A stretch of 64,000 nt of DNA, taken from Meghimatium bilineatum. Lineage: Eukaryota > Mollusca > Gastropoda > Stylommatophora > Philomycidae. Positions 26,070-37,480 of the stretch are shown here, one piece after another. Each line of letters opens with the position of its first letter. Position 1 is the stretch's first letter. The notes under the pieces were generated by a model that was given only the letters and a program-made list of their open reading frames with translations, searched no databases and was not told the DNA's origin. Location: positions 55,952,883 through 56,016,882 of the forward strand of contig CM067298.1 of the NCBI GenBank assembly GCA_034231615.1. Direction: 5' to 3'. The position numbers were made by a program, and so were the translations under genes.

Positions 26070-26233
26070 TGTCCGCCGAAGACGGATGTGTCGGGCCATT
26101 GGCGCAAACAAAACGGCGACACAACGCATTTCCATTCTCTGGACTACATCCTGCTGGAAATCTAGAATGGATCATGGTCCTGCTACAAAAGAGGTCCAGT
26201 GGGAGTTTGAGAATGAACGCTGAAGAAGAAGAA
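26070..26233 (+). mobile_element. SINE B copy, full length with target-site duplication
   Basis: A 164-bp element flanked by a perfect 10-bp duplication GGATAGGATG (26060-26069 and 26234-26243). This fixes the unit length and shows SINE B moves on its own and is not merely a truncated SINE A. Confidence 0.92.
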
Positions 26234-26402
26234 GGATAGGATGCAAGACAATGGCACTAATGTCAAGCGTGGTTGATCATGGTTAGCTGTGAGTTGGTGA
26301 CCAATCTGTGAGCACGGGTTATAATTTTTTTCGAACGGCTGTCCTAATATTTTTCGAAACGACCACCGTCCAGTGGAAGTGATCAACAATAAACGTTTTA
26401 AC

Positions 26403-26560
26403 TACCACCGCAGAAGTCAGATGTGTTGGGCTATGTTGCAAATAAAACTGTCATACATCGCCTGTCCATTCTCAGTATAATATCCTACTGGAAATCTAGT
26501 TGATCATTGTTCTTCTATATAAGATATCAGGTGCATGTTTGAGAGCGTACCCATATAATT
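26403..26560 (+). mobile_element. SINE B copy, diverged
   Basis: CGCAGAAGTCAGATGTGTTG, then GGAAATCTAGTTGATCATTG and GTTTGAGAGCG follow SINE B order. The GAA tail is lost. Confidence 0.6.
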
Positions 26561-27051
26561 AAGCATTGATGCAGTTATGGTATATCCATAAATGTTTGTC
26601 AACTAATAAAGTACTGTTCACAATATTTTAGTTACAGTAACATAATTGTCCAAACTCATGAATAAGACTTGATCATTACTATAGAAATAAGAACTAGACA
26701 AGCAAGAAAATTGCCGAGTTAACGAGAAAACTATTTTGTGAAATATGCATTATTTTTTTTGTCTGTCAGTTTATTGATGTAAAAAAGAAATTGCATTATG
26801 CTAGAATGAACGGGAGATAACCTTGCATATTACGGATTGCAGTTCGTATGGAATATCTTAGCCAGGCTCATGATAGATATCTAAGACAAGATGTGTTGAA
26901 GAAATTCCAGAAGGCGGTTGATATACTCTGGAATGAGAACTTCATTATGAACAGGTCTAAAAGAAAACTCTTGCTTCTAGAAATGTTATGGAGTGCAAGC
27001 TCAATGCCCATGCCTCGAGGCTAGCGACTACGTAAACATTCCCATGAAGGA

Positions 27052-27635
27052 ATATGTATTTGTTTATATCTCCAAGGGTGTATTGAAGAAATATATCGGT
27101 TTATATCTCCAAGGGTATATTGAATAAATGTATATCTGTTTATATCTCCAAGGGTATATTGAATAAATGTATATCTGTTTATATCTCCAAGCGTATATTG
27201 AAGAAATGTATATCTGTTTATATCTCCAAGCGTATATTGAAGAAATGTATATCTGTTTATATCTCCAAGCGTATATTGAAGAAATGTATATCTGTTTATA
27301 TCTCCAATCGTATATTGAATAAATGTATATCTGTGTATATATCCAAGGGTATATTGAATAAATGTATATATGTTTATGTCTCCAAGGGTATATTGAATAA
27401 ATGTATATCTGTTTATATCTCCAAGCGTATATTGAATAAATGTATATCTGTTTATATCTCCAAGCGTATATTGAATAAATGTATATCTGTTTATATTTCC
27501 AAGCGTATATTGAATAAATGTATATCTGTTTATATCTCCAAGCGTATATTGAATAAATGTATATCTGTTTATATCTCCAAGGGTATATTGAATAAATGTA
27601 TATATGTTTATGTCTCCAAGCGTACATTGAAGAAT
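27052..27635. repeat. 39-bp minisatellite, about 15 copies
   Basis: The unit carries ATGTATATCTGTTTATATCT, then CCAAGCGTATATTGAATAA. Most variation is CCAAGCG/CCAAGGG and GAATAA/GAAGAA. The period is a multiple of three, which leaves long open frames of 177 codons (plus) and 229 codons (minus). Both are repeats of a 13-residue unit, with no sign of being genes. Confidence 0.97.
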
Positions 27636-28009
27636 AAGAAGAGTGTGATATGATTATCATTTCTGATGAATACGAGAAGTAACTGAAAAACTGTGGAATA
27701 TTGGTAATAATAATTTCAAAAGATTGAATGATATTGATCGTCGTAATAATCATTCAAATGACAATGATGTTAGTAGCATTGATTTACTATGTTAGTTTAT
27801 CATAATCATGTCTCATCTCCGCATCGAGGATTGTCTGCAGCTGACCACTAAAAGTCCATGTTTCTTAACTTTGTGGTGTACTCAAAAACTGTATCTTGTC
27901 CATCTTACGTCTTGCTCGTCGCCACTTGACAACTTGCAAGAAAGGTCTTCACCAGCAAATCACATTGTTGTAACATTTATAATACAGTATGTGTTTTACT
28001 TATATTTCC

Positions 28010-28560
28010 TTTAATAGTTCTTTGTTTCATTCAAAGTGTTGTCAGTACATCGATGGTATCTTTCCATGAAGTTATCCCTTGGTTACTAAATGTCCACATC
28101 TCAAAGACATCAAATATGTCCTCTAACTGTTTGTTTATTATTCCACTTTTCTGTGCTATACTATGCTATACTATATAATGTAGAATAGATGTTGCATTTT
28201 ATAAATCGCATTTTTGTTGTTTAGATGTTTATTGTTTCCTTATATCAATGAAAGAGCGTTTAACCATTCTATTTTTCTTTTAGTTTCTGTTTCCCATCTA
28301 CAATCATGTGTGATTATGTGCCCAAGATACTGATAGAGGCCTACGTGTATAGATTCTTTTTAATTTTATGTTTAGTATTTGTTCCTCTGATTCTGCAGAT
28401 TGTCAAGATTTTTGGTATTCTAATATATAGTCTATATTCTTTGCTTTACTATGTTTTTATTTATTTAATAATGATGTTATTTTTCTCACTAGTTGCTTTT
28501 GTTATGTTTATTGATTGAGATAATGTTGACTACCATACTATTGATTGTAATGTTTGTTTC
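28010..28560 (-). pseudogene. non-LTR RT fragment, same family as 20190-21240
   Basis: The minus strand gives VGHIITHDCRWETETKRKIE near 28240-28320, the YLG-x-I-T thumb region. A W-T-F-S-N-Q-like segment near 28090 is followed by a degenerate C-terminal region. At 28180 it has the uninterrupted version of the site split in the 20.5-kb copy. Confidence 0.6.
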
Positions 28561-29267
28561 GTCCTCAAACATGAATTCATTTTCACCAGCAGTGCTGCCA
28601 AATACCCATAGAGTCTGGATATCAGCCTGTGCATTTCCTATTTCCCGGTTTTCTGGTCATCCAATCCATCAACATGCAGTGTCTGTGCTCAGAATGTTTG
28701 CCATTGGTTTGTTAGTCACAAACTGCGTTCTTTTGGTACTGGAACCAAATTTGCCTGTGCTACCTTGGTGGCAACGGTTGTCAGCCGTTTTGTACTTTGT
28801 TGGTAACGTCTACTTTGAAAGAGGTACTTTACTGCCGGTAAAAAACCATATAGGGTACGATAAGGTTTCCATTTCTAAATATGCTATTTAGATGCATTAC
28901 CCAATTTTCCCTGTAACACAGGGAATTTTCACTGTGTTGGATAACGGTTCTCAGTCGACTCGGCCTTGAGTTGTTTCGCCCCCTAAACGAGGTCTTGTTT
29001 TTGGCAACGCCTCGAATATTTTCAGATTATGAGTCTCAGAATTTGATTGAATTACTTATCTGAATAAGTGTGCTCCTCTAAACATAATACAGATGTACTT
29101 TCGCCCACGCTAGGAGGATTATTCAAAGATTATTTTTATTATCCAGAGTTCCAGCCTGTCACCTGGTGTTTGCAATATCCTAATAAGGCAGCTTACATTA
29201 AGAGAGTTCTGTTCGCATGACATCTTTATAAACCAAAAAATATTACTGGCTTGTGTATGTTCTAGAA

Positions 29268-29547
29268 CAGTGGTTCTCAACCCTCTTTGCTTGTAACCCT
29301 ATTTTTTAAAAATCATTCTTTTTTTTTCTTGCATGGTATCAATGGTGCCTAAAAAAGTTGACTTTCTGTTAAAGATCACGCAGACAATGTAGTGATATAC
29401 TTTATTTCTTTATCGCCCAGATAGTTATAATCTTGTTGTCCGCCTATTTAAGTCTGTGGGGACCAATTTCAAATTTTATTTTCCCATTGTCAACTTGCAA
29501 GTCTCTGTGATCCCGGGAGGCCATATGCCCCACGTTGAAGACCACTT
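29268..29547. mobile_element. hAT-type MITE, diverged
   Basis: Left end CAGTGGTTCTCAACC; right end GTTGAAGACCACT, its inverted counterpart. About 280 bp, no coding. The 8 bp on either side (TTCTAGAA versus TTTCAAGA) is not a convincing duplication. Confidence 0.5.
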
Positions 29548-30070
29548 TTCAAGACAGTGTCAACAATGGAGAAAGAAAAAACAAAATACATTTTTCCCAT
29601 TAGACGGTTCAGACATTTATACTTTTATGTCACCTTTAACTTTTACCTTCTTCGCCTCTAGCATGCGATGTCTGCTTTAGACATCCTTTACTGTGTACTA
29701 TAAACGTTACTATGCATTTAACATCGCTTTTTCCTATCGTTGACTTCGACACTGGTCGTCCTTGTCATGGTCGTTCATTCCGACTATCCGAATCAAAAAA
29801 TATTTCCCCAGTGAAACGAGAAAGTCACGCAGTGTTGACTGAGAGGTACATGAGATATTTGTTATCTTTTTGTAATTTCTTTCATCTGCAGCCCTAACAC
29901 CGCAAGAGTTAGCCAGTTGTACCACAAGAAATGCGGCAGATCTATTACAAATATGCACTACGTGGAAGTACTATTAATATAGCGATCATCTTCTAACCCG
30001 TGAAATTTGAAGCGACCAATGCAAAACCATTTACATCCCATTTACTTAAATATTATTGGTTGTCCTTGTA

Positions 30071-30358
30071 AAAAATAAAAATAAAGTAACCCATAGCATT
30101 TATTAATACCGTAGGGGTGTGAGATGTTAACGATCTCACATTTCAGAGGCTCTGCAAATGAGAGCGGTAGCCATCTCCACTCCCTCGCAGTCCTTACTTC
30201 CCGGATTAATCCGGTACCCATTTTAAGGCTGGGTCGACCTGGGAGCTGTTGCGATCTGAAAAACATTCCCACCTCAACTGGGGAATGAACCTAGGACAAC
30301 TCATATGCGAAGCCAGTGCGCTAACCACTGCGCTACGCGGCTCCCAAACTGCGCTACT
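30071..30358 (-). mobile_element. SINE F, tRNA-headed, with perfect target-site duplication
   Basis: A 288-bp insertion flanked by identical 12-bp GTTGTCCTTGTA (30059-30070 and 30359-30370). The minus-strand head has an A-box (TAGCGCAGTGG) and a B-box (GGTTCATTCCC). The body ends in an A/T-rich tail that reads ATAAAAATA on the plus strand. Only one copy is found in the window. Confidence 0.92.
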
Positions 30359-30499
30359 GTTGTCCTTGTACGGTCTTGGGATACCGTTAATTGTCATTGC
30401 ACTGGTTGAAGTCAACTGGTTGAAGTCAACTGGTTGAAATTATGTTCGATGTAAATATTAAGAATAAAGGATATCTATCTTTATGAATAGAATTAACCC

Positions 30500-30845
30500 C
30501 TTATTACCAGAGTACCGAAGGACAAACGATTCCAGAAATTAGCTATGCAGATGACACCACCCAAATACCATGAAACCTTTCAGGTTTCGAACACATGATT
30601 ATGTCGCACATTATAACGAGGCACACAATCGTTTCCTCAATACAAAAGACACAAAAAGATGCATATAAAGATAAACTCACTCTTAGAATAGTAAGTGTCA
30701 AAAAACAACTGTAAAATATCAGCAACGTTGAGTATCTTGAGTCGACCATCACCGTCAAAGGAGATAGATCTGCAGAGATCAGCAAGAGATTAGCAATGCC
30801 TTTTAAAAAACATTACAGATGGCAAATCTGTGGAAAGGAACTTTG
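30500..30845 (+). pseudogene. non-LTR RT fragment
   Basis: The plus-strand frame reads PEISYADDTTQIP, an intact YADD catalytic box, followed after some stops by NVEYLESTITVKGDRSAEIS and KRLAM. This is the thumb region 'YLGS.I..DGD...EI..R'. Truncated at both ends; its right end runs into the TTGACA minisatellite. Confidence 0.75.
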
Positions 30846-31720
30846 ATAAAATGTATCAAGGGGACGGGAAGGTGGTAGGGGAGGGGGATTTGACAGTTGC
30901 TGATAACGGGACGGGTGCATTTACAGAAGTTGACAAGTGGGAAAGAAGAGTGAGAGTTTTGACAGAAGTTGACAAGGTGGAAAGAAAATTGGGAACTTTG
31001 ACAGAAGTTGACAAGGTGGAAAGAAGAGTGAGAGTTTTGACAGAAGTTGACAAGGTGGAAAGGGGGTGGTTTTTGTCAGACATCGACAAATATGGAAATT
31101 AGGTGGGAGCTTTTTTCAGAATTTCACTAGAGGGAAAGGGGGTGGGGCTTTAAAAGAATATTACACGGGGAACGGAACATGAAGGGGGGGGGGGCTTTGA
31201 CAAAAGTTGACAAACGGGGAAAGGGGATGGAGGCTTTGACAGATGTTGACAAGGGAGACGGGAGGGAGTCTTTGACACAATTTGGCAAGGGGACCGGGAA
31301 GGTGGGTGTTGGACTTTGACAGTTGTCGATAAGGGGAGAGTGCTTTCACAGAATTTGACAAATGGAAAAGGGGGAGGTGCTTTAACAGAAGTTGACAAAG
31401 CGGAAGAGGGTGGTGTTTTGACAGACGTTGACAATGGGAAAGGGGTGGGGGAAAGGGGGTGATGTTTTAACAGAGGTTGACGAGGGAGACGGCAGGGATG
31501 AAGGTTAAGATAGAATTTGCCAAGTGTGAAAGGGGAGGATATGCTTTGTCAGAAATTGACACGGAGGAAGACATGGTGGGGCTTTGACAGAAGTAAACAA
31601 GGAGGAAGAGGTGGTGGGGATTTCACAGTAATTGACAAGAGGCACGGAAAGGTGGAGAGGGGACTTTCATAGAAATTGACACGGGGAAAGGGGGTGGGGG
31701 CTTTGACAGGGGTTGACGTA
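30846..31720. repeat. G-rich TTGACA minisatellite
   Basis: More than 20 degenerate units built on TTTGACAGAAGTTGACAAGG, then GGGAAAGGGGGTGGGG, with spacing of about 30-60 bp. Numerous G-runs lie on the plus strand. The sequence to about 31945 ends GTTGATGTAATTTGTTGATA, like the ends of related dispersed repeats at 11.99 and 15.08 kb. Confidence 0.85.
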
Positions 31721-31945
31721 AACAGACCATGTGTACACCAGTTAAATTGTTCTTTTAAAAAGAAAGTTCTACACATCTGATAAAATTGTGTCGCTTTCTC
31801 ACACTTTGTCTATTTAAAATGTTTTTAGATGGAGATTTTAACTTCATTATGCAGGAGAAGGGGCTTTCTTAATTCGTGACACACTGTTTACAAGGAGGAT
31901 GGAGATGGCGAAAACAATGTTGATGTAATTTGTTGATAGCCCATT

Positions 31946-32366
31946 GAGATAATATTGATTGAGATAACTGTTCCCTTAACTCCAGAATGCGTGTGCCTTA
32001 TCCACCTTACAGCTTACTCCTTCTCATGTTAATCAAAATCCCCAGTATATTTTAACGTGTGGCCATTCCACGCCCGCACTTTCCAAGGACATGTAAAGCT
32101 CGAATATGGCGTATTAGCCATCTAGGAACTATTAGTTATGAACATAATTCTAATTAAAGTTTTTTTAAGTGGTTGTAACAAATGGTCATCACTTGTGATG
32201 GACGAACACACACAATCGTATGTGACTGAATGTAGTTTCAGTGTTTCGAAAGATTCAGAGGTATCTGCTGAAAGACTATGTTTTTCGCACTTCATTACTT
32301 TTCAACTTTAAACACCAGTAGCATATAGAATAGGAAGTCATAAAGGTAGATTAGTTATATAATCAA
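31946..32366. other. non-coding spacer
   Basis: No feature recognised between the TTGACA array and the SINE A target site. Confidence 0.5.
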
Positions 32367-32377
32367 AAATCATGGAT

Positions 32378-32656
32378 CTTCTTCTTCTTCTGCGTTCGTT
32401 CTCAAACTCCTGCAGATCAACAGGATGTAGTCCGGAGAACAGAATGCGTTGTGTCATGGCTTACAGCATTGCTGCGATATCTGCGCCTTTCGGCGTGACA
32501 CATCCGACTTCAGCATGGATTTGAGTCACTGACCCTATATGTGATGAGGCAGCCAACTCCATCCCATAACCTCATTAGTCGCCTCGTACGACATGCATGG
32601 AAGATAAACAGTGTTGTTATTCTTTCTCTCCTTTCGAGCCCGACAACACACAGGCG
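32378..32656 (-). mobile_element. SINE A copy, full length with target-site duplication
   Basis: A 279-bp element between AAATCATGGAT (32367-32377) and AAATAATGGAT (32657-32667), which match at 10 of 11 positions. All SINE A landmarks are present. Confidence 0.93.
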
Positions 32657-33061
32657 AAATAATGGATCAAGGAGTACGGACACTTGTTTAAGTAAATCCC
32701 CTTGAGGGAAATGTATAACGTATCTACGACTCTGCTACATGGATAGTGGCCATGTAAAATACGGTATATAGACACAGACATATGTATATATTTATATATA
32801 ATATATATCGATATATTATAACGAGACCATTGTAGAATTGTTATGTAAATATTGTTATGACAAAAGTACGTTGTAATATGGCCAAAGTATATACAATGTG
32901 GTTAATATACCAGCACCAGGATAAACTCAGGATACAGTTCACAATATTTAAAAACAGATTGATTACAATAACTATATTGATGATTTGTGTTCTCAATGTG
33001 CTTTTCTCTCCCAAATTCCCTGAATACCCAGACATTGTTCAGAGAAAGGAATGCACTGTCT

Positions 33062-33450
33062 TGATTCTTGATTAGAAAACTAGCCTCACAGCACGTGGGA
33101 CATTCCTATAAGTGCTCCGTCCTCTATCCAGCAGTCATTCGACTTGATGGTGTTTCGAGTCCAATGCCACCTAAACAGACGTCGACATCAGGGCACAACT
33201 CTGGCCCGTGCGACAGGTTTCTTTGTTATTCCCACGCCGTGCCCGCAATAGTTCAAGCACAACGTCAGCACAACTTTTATCGAAGGTTACGACTACGGGA
33301 TTGTATAGATGACGTGCCATGAAGCTTTTATAAGAAGATAACCTCATATAAAGGCATGCCATCTACTAAGATTTTCTGTTGCATGGTTGGTTTGTCTAGT
33401 GAGCCATTGGTGAGACCCACAGACACAACCGCATGCGCAGAAATGCACTG
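33062..33450 (+). mobile_element. dispersed repeat D, copy 2
   Basis: Direct-orientation partner of 22684-23042. It has a short extra segment after CCGTCCTCT and small deletions, so the copies are independent insertions or an old duplication. Confidence 0.75.
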
Positions 33451-33477
33451 TATCATTTCTTACATATTAGCTTTAAT

Positions 33478-33640
33478 TTATTAGCCTTTTGGTCTGATAC
33501 ATCCGTCTTCAGCATGACTTTAAGTAAATTTGGACTTTTATGTGATGTATTGCCTACCCCATACATCCAGCATCCTTATTTGTCTCTTATAGGTCACTAG
33601 TTGCTATTATTTGCTACATATTTGAGCCACACATCACAGG
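33478..33640 (-). mobile_element. SINE A, 3'-truncated
   Basis: Retains the middle and 5' head: ATACATCCGTCTTCAGCATG, then GTTGCTATTATTTGCTACAT. The GAA-tail half is missing. Confidence 0.65.
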
Positions 33641-33786
33641 GTCGTTTTAGCTAAATAAATATAATGGTTGTAATAATGGCAGAGACCAAAACGACAATGA
33701 CACTTTTACAGATATTATCATCATCATACAATAAATATCATAGCGTTAATTATTAACAATGTTAAGTTGTTTATGCTAATGTAAAT

Positions 33787-34081
33787 TAGTGGTTCTTAAC
33801 GTGAGCCATGTGGCTTTCCGTGGGGGGGGGGCAAATAAAATTGCGAGAGGGGTGCACTTTGAACAATTTTGAAATTGGGGGTGCCACAGACCCATGTTGT
33901 ATGGCTGGGATGGATGGGGACATAAAGGTGACTACCTGAATGATTAAAATACACGATTTATTGCGGTATTTAAACGACTTGCCGACTTCTACAGGAATTA
34001 CCTTTTTTATGCATCATTCAGGTCACAGATGAAAACATACACAAATGCGTGCAACGTATCAAAAAAGACTGAGAACCACTG
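33787..34081. mobile_element. hAT MITE with 8-bp target-site duplication
   Basis: A 295-bp element bounded by TAGTGGTTCTTAACG and CTGAGAACCACTG, which are inverted. It is flanked by ATGTAAAT (33779-33786) and ATGTAAAC (34082-34089), the 8-bp duplication expected for hAT insertion. Interior is G-rich and non-coding. Confidence 0.85.
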
Positions 34082-34499
34082 ATGTAAACAATTAAAACTA
34101 TAACTACGTTAGGCTCACTTTCCATTGATATTTATTATTATAACAAATGAAAATGATAGGCGTTATGATAATGAATAAAATCGTGCTGAGTTAATTCGAT
34201 CATTTCACAGTCAAAATGAATATTACGAATGAAATAGCCACCATGTAATAAAAAATAATGGAGAATAGATACATAGTTATACAAAATAACTAAATATATT
34301 ACATAATGATATCACACAGAAAAGAAAAGTATAATCTCAACTGTAATTATGACTGTACCACGTATTCATTTCAATTCAGATTGGAATGGATTATTGTTTA
34401 TACACATTTGATCAAAAGATGAATGTCATTTTTTATAAGCACGTATAAGTAATATGTGAGTAGTTACTACAATTTATATTAGTTATGTAACCATTTTCA

Positions 34500-34925
34500 G
34501 GTAGCATATCCTGAACAGGATGTAGCAGTCATCACAGCCTTTCGAAACTAATGTCTATCTTGAGCCAGTCTTCCTGCTTCTGTTATTGTCATGTTCAGGT
34601 GGTCTTTGATATCTTGATATCCATCTTTTTCTTGTCCTGCCTCTTGTTCATAACCCAGGCATAATTCTCTCCATTATGATTTTCTCTAGGCCGTCATGGC
34701 GTTTGATGTGATCAAAATATTGTAGTTTTCTGGAAAGAACCATGCTGTTTAGCCAGTTTTCATTTACATTAATTTCTCTCATGATTCCTACATAGGTGAT
34801 CTTTTTGATCAAAGGTATTCTGAGGATTTTTATGTAACATTTTGTGTCAAATGCTGTTATTTTATTTTTCACTTTGTTGGTGATTGTTCAGAATTTACAC
34901 CGAACAATATTGTAACTGGGAATAT
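34500..34925 (-). pseudogene. non-LTR RT C-terminal remnant
   Basis: The minus strand reads LSRKLQYFDHIKRHDGLEKI, then IMERIMPG and a TRGRTRKRW basic block. With a frame shift it continues DDCYILFR at the 3' end. This is the conserved post-RT 'LQYFGHI.RHDGLE...G...RGR.R.RW' region. Upstream catalytic domain absent. Confidence 0.75.
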
Positions 34926-35392
34926 GCAAGCTCTTAGGAATGTTAGTTTTGCTGGTTTGTAGCAGCTCAGCCATATGTTGTCCGTTAATTATGTAAAGAT
35001 AACATATGTGTCTGCTATCATTCATAATGACTAAATACCGTATTACTAAATACAGTAGTCCTGAGTGAAAATACCAAACAATAGCATTTATCTTGGTTTA
35101 CAATGTAATTTATTACTTTGTGTCGCCAGCCATTGAAGTGCAGAAACTTCGAATCAGCCAAGATGACTAAAATTGGAGTGGGCATCAATATGAAAGTCCA
35201 TCACGACACAAGATATCAGTAAAAGGTCAAGCATGCTTGACAATAGTTAGCTGTGGGTTTGGTGATCTAAGTGTAAGCACGAGATCCAGTCTGTCGTACT
35301 TCTTTTTACATGTTATAATAGCAATACGGTTACAGCAGACGTGCACCTTTCAGTGCCAAGTGATAGAAATACTGAACGTATTATATACCAAC

Positions 35393-35530
35393 GCCGAATC
35401 GGATGCGTTGGCGATTGGCAGAAATATTACAGCGATACAACTCATTTCTGTCTTATGAACTGCATCCTGTTGAAAATCTAGTAGGTCCTGTAAAAGGAGA
35501 GATCAGGTGGAAATTCGAAAACGAACGAGT
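35393..35530 (+). mobile_element. SINE B copy, diverged
   Basis: Follows SINE B order (CCGAATCGGATGCGTTGG, GAAAATCTAGTAGGTCCTG, GGAAATTCGAAAACGAACG) with many substitutions. Confidence 0.6.
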
Positions 35531-35660
35531 AAAGATATACAATATTGGGATCTGTGTGCATGACCATTCTAGAAATATAATTGACTAAAATGTGTGCTAG
35601 TAATATTAGAATGAGGAAGATTGTGAGGAAGACCTCACAACACAAGATATAATTTTCCCA

Positions 35661-35798
35661 TTTGTTCTCAAATTCCTACTGAATATCTTGTAGCGTGGTA
35701 ATAGTCTGCAAGACTTCAAGCAGGATATAGTCCAAGAACATCTATTGTGTCACTGTTTCATTTGCGCTATTTGCCAACGTAATCGATTTCAGCTATTC
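35661..35798 (-). mobile_element. SINE B copy, diverged
   Basis: Reverse-oriented: TTGTTCTCAAATTCCTACTG to AACGTAATCGATTTCAGC. The two diverged SINE B copies here are in opposite orientation, about 130 bp apart. Confidence 0.5.
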
Positions 35799-36361
35799 AC
35801 GGTGTGCGCGCTAAAAGATGACATGGAAGGAAAATTCACCTTATTTTGAAGATGGTAAGTAGTTAAATTCCTTTTCACACCTGCAAGACGTTTGGGAAAT
35901 TAATCTATCATCACATGTATGATCAAGTATAGGGAGCTAGGTACCAGATCTGAGAAAAAACGACGGAACCGACACTGGACACAATTCCTAATGACCCATT
36001 GGTCATAGAAAAATACGGATTTAATACCGTATTCTTTATAAACCTCAATTGTCAGTCTAATTAAATAATTTAGGAATTAAGTTTCAGGGATCTAACTACT
36101 AGACAATGGAAAAGCAAAAATACCATTTAGCAATTGTATTTACAATCAAAGTGTGTCTTAGATGTCTTTCATAAGTCACAAAAGGTTCAAATGGTATTGA
36201 GGAATTTAATTCCATGTACAAAAATGTTCACACATTTTCACACGTGTACGCTGTCCCTCTCAACAGATATGCCAAGATTAGCGACAACAGATAAGAGTAT
36301 CACACATAGCCCATAACTATGTGGCTTCAAGCAATAATCCCCAAACACCTCCTAAACATGC

Positions 36362-36446
36362 ATTTGCCAACACGAGGTCATGCGGACATTAGAACCTGCT
36401 ACATGTTTTACATATCATGACAGGCTTAACCACTACGCGGCAGAGA
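36362..36446 (-). mobile_element. tRNA-like SINE head remnant
   Basis: The minus strand has GCGTAGTGGTTAAG (A-box-like) and AGGTTCTAATGTCC (B-box-like) at tRNA spacing. The fold cannot be closed as a functional tRNA. Confidence 0.4.
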
Positions 36447-37109
36447 TACACCTTTGATAAGTATCTGTTGGTGGTTGCATAAAATACTACTATTTATCTT
36501 GAAACAATGTACCTACTCTCGCTTTTCACTAACTATTGTCCATACATTAACATTTATATAACATACATAAGAGCTTCTCAACAGTCTGGCCACAGCAACA
36601 TGTCTACTAGACCGCAATAGCTTCTCTCTGATGTCTAAAATTATTTATGAGTATAGAACATTTGTGTAAACAACGTTGTTCTGTATCTATGTTATTTATG
36701 TTGACAAGAAAGCATTTAGGTGGATGCTTTTCTTTAATTCATTCAGAACAAGTCTTAGAACCGTTTTATTTAATACTGGTAATGTTGTACCGTCAATTCC
36801 AGTTGGTCATTCATTTCATGTGAAATAAACGTATGAAAACACGTAGCAACGTTTGAAGTGTATAAACTACGTGCTCATCACTGATCACTATGTGGTGGAC
36901 CTAAAGGTGATAGCACTTTTGTTTGGACTACATGGTGGATAGACCAAGTATTGTTGCTGTCTATGTGAGTGACATAGTCGTGCACGAAGTTACCATTACA
37001 TCAGAAGACAGTGGCCAATCAGGCAGTCACTACACCGTGTCATTAAGAACCTGGAGAACCCAGAATTTTTTGACAGTTGTAAGATTTTGTTGCCACCCTT
37101 GCATATTAG

Positions 37110-37480
37110 GTCTCAAGAAAAAATTTGTCAAGACAATGGATAAAACTGATAATGCTTCCAAATAATTTTTCAGAAATTTTCCAATACTGAGTGAATCTAC
37201 AATAAGATAGGGATTATTTGTTAGTCCGCAAATTCGAAAACTTCTTCTAGATGATGAGTTTCTTTCCTTGTTGCATGGAAAGCAAAAAGAAGCATGGCTA
37301 GCATTTACGCATGTGGTGGACAATTTTCTTGGAAACAATAGATTAAAGAAAATGTAGACTGAAGTATAGCAGTCTTTAGGCTACAACATGTTTTTAAATT
37401 TCATTTTCTTGATTCTCAACTGGATTTTTTTTCAAGTCAAACTGTGAAGTTTGCTGATTATTTTTGGACTGGGACAAGAG
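37110..37480 (+). pseudogene. decayed paralogue of the 560-codon gene
   Basis: The plus-strand translation aligns with residues about 385-500 of the protein encoded at 57792-59474. LKKKFVKTMDKTDNA corresponds to LMKTLVKTMGKTNSE. GLFVSPQIRKLLLDDEF corresponds to GIFIGPQIRSVLQDEGF. AWLAFTHVVDNFLGNNR corresponds to AWEAFKWVCENFLGNHK. Several stops and a frameshift show it is dead. Neither the N-terminal cysteine region nor the final E-containing motif is recognisable. Weak similarity may continue upstream to about 36930. Confidence 0.8.

Noticed and set aside
27064-27753. 229-codon minus-strand and 177-codon plus-strand frames
   Set aside because: Both are read-through of a 39-bp tandem repeat with period divisible by three.
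28493-28891. 132-codon plus-strand frame
   Set aside because: Its first part is antisense to the LINE remnant at 28010-28560. The rest (to VSISKYAI) has no recognisable domain, splice signals or conservation evidence.
30830-31776. Open frames over 30.8-31.8 kb on both strands
   Set aside because: Products of the TTGACA minisatellite (repeated TEVDKVERR-type peptides).
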